A stretch of 49,184 nucleotides of DNA, from positions 1 to 49,184 of the forward strand of contig PHCB01000017.1 of assembly GCA_002842095.1 (NCBI GenBank), written 5' to 3'. Every line of letters begins with the position of its first letter. Within the stretch, counting starts at the first letter, position 1. The notes beneath the pieces were generated by a model. It did no database searches. It was not told where the DNA came from and worked only from the letters and a program-made list of their open reading frames with translations. The DNA is from a candidate division BRC1 bacterium HGW-BRC1-1. GTDB taxonomy: Bacteria; Sumerlaeota; Sumerlaeia; Sumerlaeales; Sumerlaeaceae. A program made the position numbers and the translations under genes. This document shows positions 17,792-26,429 of the stretch, in pieces.

Positions 17792-19429
17792 ATGAAGACA
17801 CTTCAGCTCGCCGCGCTTTTCGCAGGCCTCATTATCATCGCCCCGACTGCCTCCGCAGACATCATCGAAATGCAGGGAGGCTCCAAGCAGGAAGGTTTGA
17901 TTCTGCGGGACATAGCCGCCGAGAACCAGGTGACCCTCCGCACCGCATCCGGTGACATCGCCATTCCTCGCTCCAAAATCGCCAAGATCACGAAAGAAAG
18001 CGAGGCCGCGGGTCAGGTTCGCCTCGGCGATCAGTACATGAATAGTGGCAACAACGCCAAAGCCCTTGAGGCTTACCGCCGTGCCGTGGAACTGGACGCC
18101 AATAATGCCGACTACGCTGCGAAACTTAAAACAGCAGAGGGAGTCCATCTCGACGACAAGGCCCAGAAGCAAGCCGCCCGAGCCGCCGCCATGCGCCAGA
18201 AGATCGACCAGGCTCTCGTTCTGGCCCGCGACAAAAAGTTTGAAGAGGCCGAGACCCTCATGAAGGAAAATCGCCCCACGGACCCGGCAGACCTGCCGCC
18301 ATATAATAAAGTCCTCGCCGAGTTCTACGTGATGTGGGGCCGCGACCGCCTCGACCGCCAGGACGCCGGCGGCGCCGAAGTAAAGGCCCAGGCCGCCCTG
18401 GATGCGGACCGCACCAACCCCGATGCCCAGCAAATCCTCCAAAAGTCTTGGGAAGGCGACCCCACCAAGATGGCCGAACTGGTGGAAATTTACCGTAAAA
18501 GCACCGCCCCCGAGGATCGCGTGAATCTTGCCGACGCCCTCTACCGGCTGCGCAATTATGACGAAGCCCTGCCCCTTTATATGGAATTGTACCAGACTGA
18601 AAAATATCACACGAAGCCCATCGAAGGGCGCGTCCGTCAGATGTTCGATATGCAACACCGAGAGCTGGCCCAAAAGGGCGATTTCCAGGGAGCACTCAAT
18701 TCCTACAAGAACTTCCTCGCATTCTCACCCGATGAAAGCACCGAACCCTACGCCAAATATGAGTACATGGTGAAAGTGGGCCAGACCCAGATGGACAACG
18801 CCGACCAGCGGGCCGATCTGGCAGCCTTCGCAGCCGAGCGCGGGTTAACCGACATCGCCAAAGAAGAATACCTCAACGTTATCCAAATGGCCCCGGACAA
18901 TCCCAAGGCCGGCGCGGCATTGCAGCAATTCGCCCAGGCAGATCTCAATTATCTGAACGAGTTCTACTCCACGGGACAGTATCTCATGGTGGCTCAGAAG
19001 GCTCCCGAAATAGCCAAAACCTATGCCATGTTCCCCGATGTGGTAAAGTCTGCCAATGCGATGGCAGAGAGAGCAGCCGTGGAACAGGTCAAGGAGCAGA
19101 AATCCAAGAAGCAACAGGCCACCCTGCTGGCCCAGCGCGGAGACGAATATTACAACCAGGGGCTGTCCTACCTGAGCACCTACATGAGCGACAACGTGGA
19201 CAAGAGCATCCGTGTCTTTTCACCCAAAACCGAAGCCACCAAATACTTTCAGTTGGCCCTCATGGCCTACCAGCAAGCGCTGTCCATCGATCCCTCGCTG
19301 GCTGCACCCACCAGCTACGATCTCAATCGCAAAATTGCAGACGCCTACGCCAAGTATGCCACGCTGGCCAATCGCCTGCCACCGCCCCTGCCAAGCCGCA
19401 ATCAGAACCGCATGAACCGAAACAACTGA
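17792..19429 (+). CDS. Secreted TPR protein upstream of murB
   Basis: Starting at ATG 17792 gives a 545-aa protein with a clean signal peptide (MKTLQLAALFAGLIIIAP, cleavage after ASA). An AAGGA Shine-Dalgarno lies 11 bases upstream; an in-frame ATG at 17756 exists but would bury the signal. Mature residues ~23-70 form a small beta module (GLILRDIAAENQVTLRTASG then DIAIPRSKIAKI), a pattern seen before TPR arrays in envelope proteins. TPR units follow (RLGDQYMNSGNNAKALEAYR; VNLADALYRLRNYDEALPLY), with coiled-coil Lys/Gln segments and a short basic tail. MurB starts 17 bases downstream, so the two are probably co-transcribed. A periplasmic scaffold or assembly role is inference. Confidence 0.78.
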   Translation: MKTLQLAALFAGLIIIAPTASADIIEMQGGSKQEGLILRDIAAENQVTLRTASGDIAIPRSKIAKITKESEAAGQVRLGDQYMNSGNNAKALEAYRRAVELDANNADYAAKLKTAEGVHLDDKAQKQAARAAAMRQKIDQALVLARDKKFEEAETLMKENRPTDPADLPPYNKVLAEFYVMWGRDRLDRQDAGGAEVKAQAALDADRTNPDAQQILQKSWEGDPTKMAELVEIYRKSTAPEDRVNLADALYRLRNYDEALPLYMELYQTEKYHTKPIEGRVRQMFDMQHRELAQKGDFQGALNSYKNFLAFSPDESTEPYAKYEYMVKVGQTQMDNADQRADLAAFAAERGLTDIAKEEYLNVIQMAPDNPKAGAALQQFAQADLNYLNEFYSTGQYLMVAQKAPEIAKTYAMFPDVVKSANAMAERAAVEQVKEQKSKKQQATLLAQRGDEYYNQGLSYLSTYMSDNVDKSIRVFSPKTEATKYFQLALMAYQQALSIDPSLAAPTSYDLNRKIADAYAKYATLANRLPPPLPSRNQNRMNRNN

Positions 19430-19446
19430 GTCCGGCCCTCAATCCT

Positions 19447-20547
19447 GTGACCTCTTCATCCGCTCAGATGAGCACAAACGTGCCTTTGGCCGACTGCTGC
19501 ACCATGGGCATAGGTGGTGCCGCCCGCCATTTCACCACGATCACTTCGTTGGAGGAGTTAAACGGCGCTCTGCGATGGGCGGGTGAAAATCGTGAACCGT
19601 TCTTCGTGCTCGCCGGCGGGAGCAACGTCCTGTTCTCCGATGCCGGCTTTCCGGGTCTGGTCATACACATGGCGATCAAAGGAATATCCTTCAACGAAGA
19701 CTCGGGCAGCGATGGCGTTGTGGTGCAAGCAGCCGCCGGTGAGGATTGGAACGCGTTCGTGGACACCTGCGTGGAGCGGGGCCTTCAGGGTATCGAGTGC
19801 CTCGCGGGAATTCCCGGTCAGGTGGGCGCCACCCCCATCCAGAACGTCGGGGCCTATGGTCAGGAAGTATCCGACACCATCACCCGGGTTCAGGTAATTG
19901 AGCGCACCGGCGGTGATCCCTTCTGGATTTCCAACACCGATTGTGGTTTCGGGTATCGTACAAGCCGTTTCAAGGGCCGTGACAGAAATCGCTTCATCGT
20001 TACCGCAGTCGAATTTGCGCTGAAGCCCGGCGCGCCCCCCCTCACGGAGTACCGCGACATCTCCCGCCATCTCGAACAGGCACGGATCGCTTCGCCGACC
20101 TTAGCGCAAGTGCGCGACGCGGTGATGGCGGTGCGGCGATCGAAGTCCATGGTGGTCGACCCGTCCGATCCCGACTCGCATAGTTGCGGATCGTTTTTCA
20201 CAAATCCCATCATTTTGCCAGAAGAAGCTGAATCCCTGCGGGCCGCCGCTCTGGAGGCCGGTCTTATCACGGCCGACGAAACCATGCCAGCCCATCCCAC
20301 CAGCGACGGTCGCGTGAAACTCTCCGCCGCGTGGCTCATCGATCGTTCGGGTTTCAAACGGGGCCAGCGCCACGGCAACGTCGCCATCTCCAGCAAACAC
20401 GTGCTCGCCCTCACCAACTGCGGCGGGGGAACGGCCCGCGAAATCCTCGCCCTGGCCACCGAAATCCGCACGCGTGTGCGCGATACTTTCGGCATTCTTC
20501 TGGAGCCCGAACCGGTCCTTCCGGCCATCACTCTTCCCCCCTCCTGA
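19447..20547 (+). CDS. murB: UDP-N-acetylenolpyruvoylglucosamine reductase (MurB)
   Basis: This FAD/NADPH enzyme makes UDP-MurNAc, the second step of peptidoglycan precursor synthesis. The FAD-binding motifs are VLAGGSNVLFSD and LAGIPGQVGATPIQNVGAYG. The substrate-domain motif SCGSFFTNPI contains the catalytic serine region, and the C-terminal KHVLALTN region belongs to the last catalytic block. At 366 aa it has the extra region of the longer type I enzymes: VRRSKSMVVDPSDPDSHSCGSFF is preceded by a full YRDISRHLEQ insertion segment. The usual Asn-Thr before the first glycines is replaced by CTMGIGGAARHF. Start is GTG 19447 or ATG 19468; neither has a strong Shine-Dalgarno. It sits outside any dcw cluster. 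Confidence 0.94.
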   Translation: MTSSSAQMSTNVPLADCCTMGIGGAARHFTTITSLEELNGALRWAGENREPFFVLAGGSNVLFSDAGFPGLVIHMAIKGISFNEDSGSDGVVVQAAAGEDWNAFVDTCVERGLQGIECLAGIPGQVGATPIQNVGAYGQEVSDTITRVQVIERTGGDPFWISNTDCGFGYRTSRFKGRDRNRFIVTAVEFALKPGAPPLTEYRDISRHLEQARIASPTLAQVRDAVMAVRRSKSMVVDPSDPDSHSCGSFFTNPIILPEEAESLRAAALEAGLITADETMPAHPTSDGRVKLSAAWLIDRSGFKRGQRHGNVAISSKHVLALTNCGGGTAREILALATEIRTRVRDTFGILLEPEPVLPAITLPPS

Positions 20548-20674
20548 AATTTTTCCACGCCCACCCCCTAATGCACAAACGGGTCGGAGTGGGGCATAAA
20601 CTTGGCCGTTTGCGAGTAAGACTTGCTTCTGCCGCCCATAATGGATGGTCAAAACGTCGAGAGGAACCAAACCT

Positions 20675-23413
20675 TTGAGCAAGCTGGTCATTGTAGAGTC
20701 GCCCGCGAAAGCCGCCACCATAGCCAAATTCCTTGGCCCGAACTATAAAGTGGTGGCCAGCTATGGTCACGTGCGCGACCTGCCCGGCAAAGCTCACGAG
20801 GTGCCCGAGGAAATCCGCGGCCAGAAATGGGCCCGCCTCGCCGTCAACATTACCGAGAATTTCCAACCCTACTACGTTATCCCCGCCGACAAGACGAAAC
20901 GCATAGCAGAACTGAAGCGAGCCCTGAAGGACGCCGACGAAATCCTGCTGGCAACTGACGAGGACCGCGAGGGCGAGAGCATCAGCTGGCACCTGTTGCA
21001 GGTGCTGAAGCCCAAAGTGCCCGTGCGGCGCATCACCTTTAACGAGATTACCAAAACGGCCATCACCCACGCCGTGGCCAACCCGCGCGACATCGACGAC
21101 GCCCTCGTCCGGGCCCAGGAGGGTCGCCGCATCCTCGACCGCCTGTTCGGCTACGAACTCTCCCCGGTGCTCTGGAAGAAGGTCCGCACCGGCCTGAGCG
21201 CCGGTCGCGTGCAAAGCGTGGCTCTGCGCCTCGTGGTGGAGCGCGAGGAAGAGCGCATGGCGTTCCACAAGTCTGCCTATTGGGACGTGGAGGCGGTGCT
21301 TCGCGAAGGGGCCACCGAATTCACAGCCACGCTGACCCGCCATGGCGACCAACGTGTGGTCGGCAGCAAAGATTTCGATTCCACCACCGGCCTTCTGAAA
21401 AAGGAAGACACCTCAAACCTGCTATGGCTGCGCGAGGAAGCCGAGGTCCGCAAGCTGACGGAGGAATACCTCGCCGCCGACCCATGGCGCGTTGTGTCCG
21501 TGGAGCAAAAGGAAGTGGCCCAGCGCCCCTATCCTCCCTTTACCACGTCCACCCTGCAACAGGGCGCCGCCGCCGTGCTGGGCATGAGCATCAAACGCAC
21601 CATGAGTGTGGCGCAGAAGCTCTACGAGGGCATGGACCTCGGAAGCCGTCAACGCGAGGGTCTCATCACTTACATGCGTACCGACAGCATGTCCATGAGT
21701 GAGAAAGCGATTCAGGAAGCCGGCGACCTGATCAAATCGAAATTTGGCGAAGACTATTATAATGGTGCCCGTCGGTACAAAACCAAAAGCAAGACGGCTC
21801 AGGAAGCCCACGAGGCCATTCGCCCGACCAACTTCGACAACACTCCGGAGCAATTGCGCGGCGTGCTGGACCGCGAAGAGTGGGCTCTGTACGACCTCAT
21901 CTGGCGCCGCGCCATCGCTTCGCAAATGCCCGACGCACGCATCGCCCGCACCGCTGCGGACATCGCAGCCGGCCAGGGAACGTTCCACGCCACCGGTTCG
22001 GTTGTGCGCTTCGACGGATTTTTGAAAGTTCTGAGCGGTGGCCAGCGCGACACCGTGCTTCCGCCCATGCACGAGGGGCAGTTGATCCACCGCGCCCCCG
22101 CCGGAAAAGCATCCCCAGCTGAACTGGCCTACACCGACGCCATCCCCAAGCCCCACGAGACCGCCCCTCCGCCGCGCTACACAGAAGGATCCCTCGTTAA
22201 AAAACTCGAAGAAGAAGGCATCGGGCGTCCGTCCACTTATGCGGCTGTCATCACCACCATTCAGGCCCGCGACTACGTGAGCAAGAAAGGCTCCGCCCTC
22301 GTTCCCTCCTTCGTGGGCATGGCCGTCACGGACTTGCTGCGTCGCCATTTCGGCGAATTCGTCAGCGTCGGTTTCACCGCCCGCATGGAGGAGGCTCTCG
22401 ACAACATCGCTGAGGGCAATGTCGATTCCATCGATTTCCTGCGCTCCTTTTATCGTGGCGGCGGCGACTTCGGTAACGGCCTCGAACCCTCCATCAAGCT
22501 CGAGCTTCCACAGATCGAGTTCCCCGCCATCGCGCTGGGCACCGACCCCGACACGGGCGACGCCATCAGCGTTCGCGTGGGCAAGATCAGCCCCTTCCTG
22601 CAACGCGGTGAGGGCGGCGACGGCAACACCGCGACCGTGCCGGCCGACACCAGTCCCGATGAAATGACCATCGAGCGCGCCATGGAACTGCTCAAATCCA
22701 AGGCGGACGGAAAAATCCCCATCGGTGAACACCCCGAGACGGGTGAATCCATTTACGTGCTCGACGGTCCCCTCGGGCCGTATGTTCAACTCGGCAAGCC
22801 CGAAGGAAAAACAAAACCCCGGCGCGCAAGCCTGCCCGAGGGCACGACCCGCGACACCATGACCATCGCAGAAGCCGTGCGACTTCTCAGCCTGCCGCGC
22901 CAGTTGGGCGAGCATCCTGAAACCGGCAAGGTCATCTCTGCGGCCATCGGACGTTTCGGTCCGTACATCGTTCACGATGGCGACTTCCGCAGCCTGAAAC
23001 CCAAGGAAGGCGACGACCCCTACACGGTCACCTTGGATCGCGCTCTGGAACTCCTGAGCCAGCCCAAGGGCGTTCGCGGATCAACCAAAACCGTGCTTCG
23101 CGATCTGGGCAAGCATCCCGAAAACGACAAATCTCTTCAGATCATGGATGGCAAATACGGTGCCTACGTGACCGATGGCGACCACAACGCGACAATCCCC
23201 AAGGGAACGCCCGTCGAGCAGGTTACCGTGGCCCAGGCCCTGGAGTTGCTCGCAGAGGCCGCGCTGAAAAAACCGGCGAAGAAAAAGGCCGCACCCCGCG
23301 CAAAAAAAGCCGCAACGGGCACGAAGAAGAAAACCGCGACCGCGACCAAGAAAAAGGCCGCACCGCGCAAGACAGCCGCAAAGAAGCCTGTCCGAAAAAC
23401 AAAATCCGAATAG
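20675..23413 (+). CDS. topA: DNA topoisomerase I (TopA), repeat-tailed form
   Basis: This 912-aa type IA topoisomerase relaxes negative supercoils. The start is TTG 20675 (M-S-K-L-V-I-V-E-S-P), with GAGAGGAA 8 bases upstream; an ATG at 20645 is less likely. The Toprim domain has VESPAKAATI and the acidic motif DEDREGE (95-101). The strand-cleaving tyrosine is Tyr333 in GLITYMRTDS. After the clamp come four Toprim_C-type repeats (around PDTGDAISVRVGKISPF, HPETGESIYVLDGPLGPY, HPETGKVISAAIGRFGPY and HPENDKSLQIMDGKYGAY), with no C4 zinc fingers. The last ~50 residues are a Lys/Ala/Thr-rich histone-H1-like tail that probably increases DNA affinity. Confidence 0.96.
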   Translation: MSKLVIVESPAKAATIAKFLGPNYKVVASYGHVRDLPGKAHEVPEEIRGQKWARLAVNITENFQPYYVIPADKTKRIAELKRALKDADEILLATDEDREGESISWHLLQVLKPKVPVRRITFNEITKTAITHAVANPRDIDDALVRAQEGRRILDRLFGYELSPVLWKKVRTGLSAGRVQSVALRLVVEREEERMAFHKSAYWDVEAVLREGATEFTATLTRHGDQRVVGSKDFDSTTGLLKKEDTSNLLWLREEAEVRKLTEEYLAADPWRVVSVEQKEVAQRPYPPFTTSTLQQGAAAVLGMSIKRTMSVAQKLYEGMDLGSRQREGLITYMRTDSMSMSEKAIQEAGDLIKSKFGEDYYNGARRYKTKSKTAQEAHEAIRPTNFDNTPEQLRGVLDREEWALYDLIWRRAIASQMPDARIARTAADIAAGQGTFHATGSVVRFDGFLKVLSGGQRDTVLPPMHEGQLIHRAPAGKASPAELAYTDAIPKPHETAPPPRYTEGSLVKKLEEEGIGRPSTYAAVITTIQARDYVSKKGSALVPSFVGMAVTDLLRRHFGEFVSVGFTARMEEALDNIAEGNVDSIDFLRSFYRGGGDFGNGLEPSIKLELPQIEFPAIALGTDPDTGDAISVRVGKISPFLQRGEGGDGNTATVPADTSPDEMTIERAMELLKSKADGKIPIGEHPETGESIYVLDGPLGPYVQLGKPEGKTKPRRASLPEGTTRDTMTIAEAVRLLSLPRQLGEHPETGKVISAAIGRFGPYIVHDGDFRSLKPKEGDDPYTVTLDRALELLSQPKGVRGSTKTVLRDLGKHPENDKSLQIMDGKYGAYVTDGDHNATIPKGTPVEQVTVAQALELLAEAALKKPAKKKAAPRAKKAATGTKKKTATATKKKAAPRKTAAKKPVRKTKSE

Positions 23414-23423
23414 GCGGTAGAGG

Positions 23424-24200
23424 CTACGGCGCTACCGGAAGAGCAACCACACGGTAGCGGGCGTTTGGGTAGCGCGGGCTCGTATCGATGCGAACCTCTT
23501 TCACGATGGGCTCGCGCCACCACTCCACGTAACGCCCAAGGGGCAAGAACGCCACGGCCTGACCGTTGACCGCGTAAAACCGTGCCCTCACCGAACAATC
23601 CTTTGAAGTCATGTCTGTCTTGTCGGGGAATCTCCAGAAGAACAGAACATCCGTGCCAACGAACGCCGTAGTGGGATCGCCCACAATCACGACTCGCTGC
23701 ATGGGTCTGACAGGGATCCCACCATCTCCGAAGACGAAGCTCATGATCGATCCCCCATGCTGGGGATGGGCATAAATCCAGTCGCGCTGTCCACGCTCCT
23801 CGTCGGTAGTCAGCGGACTGCGGCTTGCGGAGGCAGAAATGGGTGTATTCGAGGGGCCAATGGTCGCGGGCAAAGGCGCCAACAGCCAGCGCAACTTGGG
23901 CGACGCCCAAAGCGGGTGCTCCGTACGTCCCTGGCTGGTCCACTCACGAATGGTGTCAAACGGAACCACACCGTATACGTCGGCATTCGCCGCCCAGTCC
24001 ATGGCGAGGTCGCGGTCGCTGTAAGTTTGCGATGGCAGTTGGCCGGTCATTTCCTCGAACCAGGGCGTTATCTGTTTGGCCCAAAGCCCCCGGACCTGAG
24101 GCTCTGATAAATACCACCAGCCCGCCAGCAGCGCCAACAGAATCATGGCGGCTTTCTCGGCCCAGCCGGCCATTCGGCCCCTGATAAAATTTACCATCAT
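23424..24200 (-). CDS. Unknown membrane-anchored 258-aa protein
   Basis: I do not recognise the family. One hydrophobic helix (AAMILLALLAGWWYL) near the N-terminus is followed by ~220 probably periplasmic residues with several Trp-rich strands (HPLWASPKLRWLLAP; DVLFFWRFPDKTD; YVEWWREPIVKEVRID). The ATG overlaps the upstream membrane-protein gene stop by ATGA, so the two are translated as a pair, and the product may be an accessory subunit of that protein. It converges on topA with a 10-base gap. Confidence 0.7.
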   Translation of the reverse strand: MMVNFIRGRMAGWAEKAAMILLALLAGWWYLSEPQVRGLWAKQITPWFEEMTGQLPSQTYSDRDLAMDWAANADVYGVVPFDTIREWTSQGRTEHPLWASPKLRWLLAPLPATIGPSNTPISASASRSPLTTDEERGQRDWIYAHPQHGGSIMSFVFGDGGIPVRPMQRVVIVGDPTTAFVGTDVLFFWRFPDKTDMTSKDCSVRARFYAVNGQAVAFLPLGRYVEWWREPIVKEVRIDTSPRYPNARYRVVALPVAP

Positions 24201-26188
24201 GGCCGATCCTGCTGCGGACCGAGAGCTGCCTGAAGGGCCTCACGATCGACCTGGAAGAGATGCTCGCGTGATCCGGGGTAGCTCAGATACGCCGTTTGTA
24301 ACCGCACATCCGGAGAAGAGAGCATAACTGACTTGAAGACGCGGGGATATATCCGCGCCATCTGCAAAACTCGTCCACGGCTGAGATCATTGTTTTCGGT
24401 GATGTAAAGATACTCCGCGCCGCTGTCCCTTAAACGGTCGAGGTAATGTGTTTCGTCGCGAAATTCCGTTTCGCAAATTCTCGAATCCATCTGTCTGCGA
24501 GCCAGATTACCCGACCCCATCTTCGTATCGGCCATGATAATTTTCCCGGAAAATTCCGGACTAAGCATCAGCTTTTGTTGCACGGGGCGCGCATCCGGCA
24601 GGCACAGCCTGCTGCTCAATTCGGCGAATTGACGGTTCGCAAATGTTGCCCTCCAATACACCGGCGGCAAAAGAAAACCCGATGGCTGATAAGGCAACGA
24701 CCGCGCAAACCCCGCCAGGACACCCAGCATTATTGCCGTGCCGAGCAAAGCCTTCCAGGGGCGTGCGCCTTGCTGCCACAACCAGCCCAGCGCCACACAC
24801 ACCGAAGGCACCAGAAACAACGTGTAACGCGGCTGCCACCGACTGGGATGAAGGAGGAACATGGCCACCACCGCGATGATGAACCAGGCCACATCGGCGC
24901 GACGACGGCGCAGGGCGGAGATGAAGGCCACCAGCGCAGCGGGTAAACCGAGCAAAACATACATCGGACCGAATCCTGAAAAGGGGCTTCCCAAAGAGGT
25001 GTCAGAAACCCTCTCGCCCCATGAAATCGGAATGGCGCTCCAACGCGTTAGCCCCGCCGGAAACAAAAGAAAATTCTCCGCAACAGAGGATTCAAACGCC
25101 CCGGCAAACAAAACCCGACCGGCGATCTTTAGCTCGAACGGGTAAAGGGGGTTGCCCATTTTGTACCAGATGACCCAATAAAAAAAGCCCCCGACCGTGG
25201 CCATCACGGCGGCCCATTCAGTGATCATCTTCAGCAACAGGGGTCGCGTCATTTGCCCCCGCAACCGCCACAGAACCCACACGCACCCCGCCACCCACAC
25301 CGGCAGCACCTGCGGCAGGTTGGGCGCTTTCCACGCCACCGCCGCCGCGCAGGCCAGAGTAAAAAACCCGGCCGAACGCCGCCCGGGCAACTGTACAACC
25401 AGCACCAGTCCCAGCAGAACCACCATCAGAGCGCCCAACACCATCATGTCGAGGTAGGTGTCCAGCACCTGAATTGAAATTTCCGGGGCGGAGAAAACAC
25501 CCAGCGCCGCCAGCAAACCCGCGTTGCGTTCGCCGCCAAGTTGCCTCACCGTGGCAAAGGTCGCCAGCAGGGTCAGCACCAAACCCTGCCACTGGGCCAT
25601 GCTCATGAAGTTCTGCGTGCCCGGTCCCAGAACATTATAATAAAAGAGAAACGCGGGCAGCTTGATGTAGCCGTTGATGTTGTCGTGGACGTGAGAAAAG
25701 CCCTGCACCGGCCACGAAAATGATTTGTCGTAAAACCACGCCATTGTCGCGAGGCAGTGTGTCGCCACCGCATCGGCGAAGTGGGGAGGAAACAGAAACG
25801 ACAGGCCGGTGATCCAGACACCAATCGCCCCAAGAACGATAACAAGGATGGTGGTAAGTAGCCCACGGACAGTCACCCGCCATTTACGAGCATCCGAGAT
25901 CGGGGTTTGTGGTGAAACAAAAACGTCGCCGCGCCGGGGCCGGGTGCGCCAAGCCCACACCGCCACCGCAACAGCGCCCGCCCCGCTGATCCACATTACG
26001 CTGGCGGGAGTAAACCTCACCGGAGAAAAAGCCACGGCCATGGCCGCTCCACAGGCATAAAGCATGGCCCCATACCACACCCCCACAGCGCGCAGGTGGG
26101 GGCGACGGGTGATTCGGCAAACCACCAAACCCGCCACCACGAACGGGGGCACCCAGGACAGAAGCCATGTGAGGATTTCAGAAAGCAT
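24197..26188 (-). CDS. Polytopic membrane protein, probable GT-C-type glycosyltransferase
   Basis: This 663-aa protein has about twelve to fourteen hydrophobic helices and a ~150-residue C-terminal soluble domain (FAELSSRLCLPDARPVQQ; LRDSGAEYLYITENNDLSRG). Topology, the large C-terminal domain and the helix-loop-helix organisation resemble GT-C proteins (GT39/GT83-like). The usual N-terminal Asp-Glu loop is not obvious, though WYDKSFSWPVQGFSHVHDN offers a possible acidic/His site in an outer loop. The annotation therefore rests on shape more than motifs. Its promoter should lie in the 241-bp divergent region that holds the large inverted repeat. It is paired with the unknown 258-aa protein by an ATGA overlap. 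Confidence 0.68.
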   Translation of the reverse strand: MLSEILTWLLSWVPPFVVAGLVVCRITRRPHLRAVGVWYGAMLYACGAAMAVAFSPVRFTPASVMWISGAGAVAVAVWAWRTRPRRGDVFVSPQTPISDARKWRVTVRGLLTTILVIVLGAIGVWITGLSFLFPPHFADAVATHCLATMAWFYDKSFSWPVQGFSHVHDNINGYIKLPAFLFYYNVLGPGTQNFMSMAQWQGLVLTLLATFATVRQLGGERNAGLLAALGVFSAPEISIQVLDTYLDMMVLGALMVVLLGLVLVVQLPGRRSAGFFTLACAAAVAWKAPNLPQVLPVWVAGCVWVLWRLRGQMTRPLLLKMITEWAAVMATVGGFFYWVIWYKMGNPLYPFELKIAGRVLFAGAFESSVAENFLLFPAGLTRWSAIPISWGERVSDTSLGSPFSGFGPMYVLLGLPAALVAFISALRRRRADVAWFIIAVVAMFLLHPSRWQPRYTLFLVPSVCVALGWLWQQGARPWKALLGTAIMLGVLAGFARSLPYQPSGFLLPPVYWRATFANRQFAELSSRLCLPDARPVQQKLMLSPEFSGKIIMADTKMGSGNLARRQMDSRICETEFRDETHYLDRLRDSGAEYLYITENNDLSRGRVLQMARIYPRVFKSVMLSSPDVRLQTAYLSYPGSREHLFQVDREALQAALGPQQDRP

Positions 26189-26234
26189 TACGGGGAAATG
26201 CTGTTACTGGACAAGCGGCCAATCGCAATGGGAA

Positions 26235-26377
26235 ATGGACGAAATGGACGATATGGACACTATGGACGAGATGGACATTGTCCTTTCAGTGGACAGAGGC
26301 ATGGAGCCTTTAAAAATCTCTGCCCAACCGGCTATCTCCATAAAGTCCATAATGTCCATATCGTCCATTTCGTCCAT
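26235..26377. repeat. Large inverted repeat built of 9-base ATGGACNNN units
   Basis: Left side: five ATGGAC units at an exact 9-base period (26235, 26244, 26253, 26262, 26271). Right side: four GTCCAT units at the same period (26345, 26354, 26363, 26372), plus a degenerate fifth at 26336. The arms 26235-26267 and 26345-26377 are reverse complements at 32 of 33 positions and enclose a 77-base loop. The element fills most of the 241-bp region between the divergent membrane-protein and epimerase genes, so it must overlap or adjoin their promoters. A 15-base core (ATGGACGATATGGAC) recurs at 42853. Confidence 0.9.
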
Positions 26378-26429
26378 CTCCACGCTGCACCCTTGACATC
26401 CCGCCCCCACTTCCCACAACCGGATATCC

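Noticed and set aside
21422-22975. 517-aa minus-strand open frame
   Set aside because: Antisense to topA, rich in Gly/Val/His/Ala without motifs; topA explains the region.
26235-26377. CRISPR array
   Set aside because: Nine-base units without 25-40 base direct repeats or unique spacers, and no cas genes.
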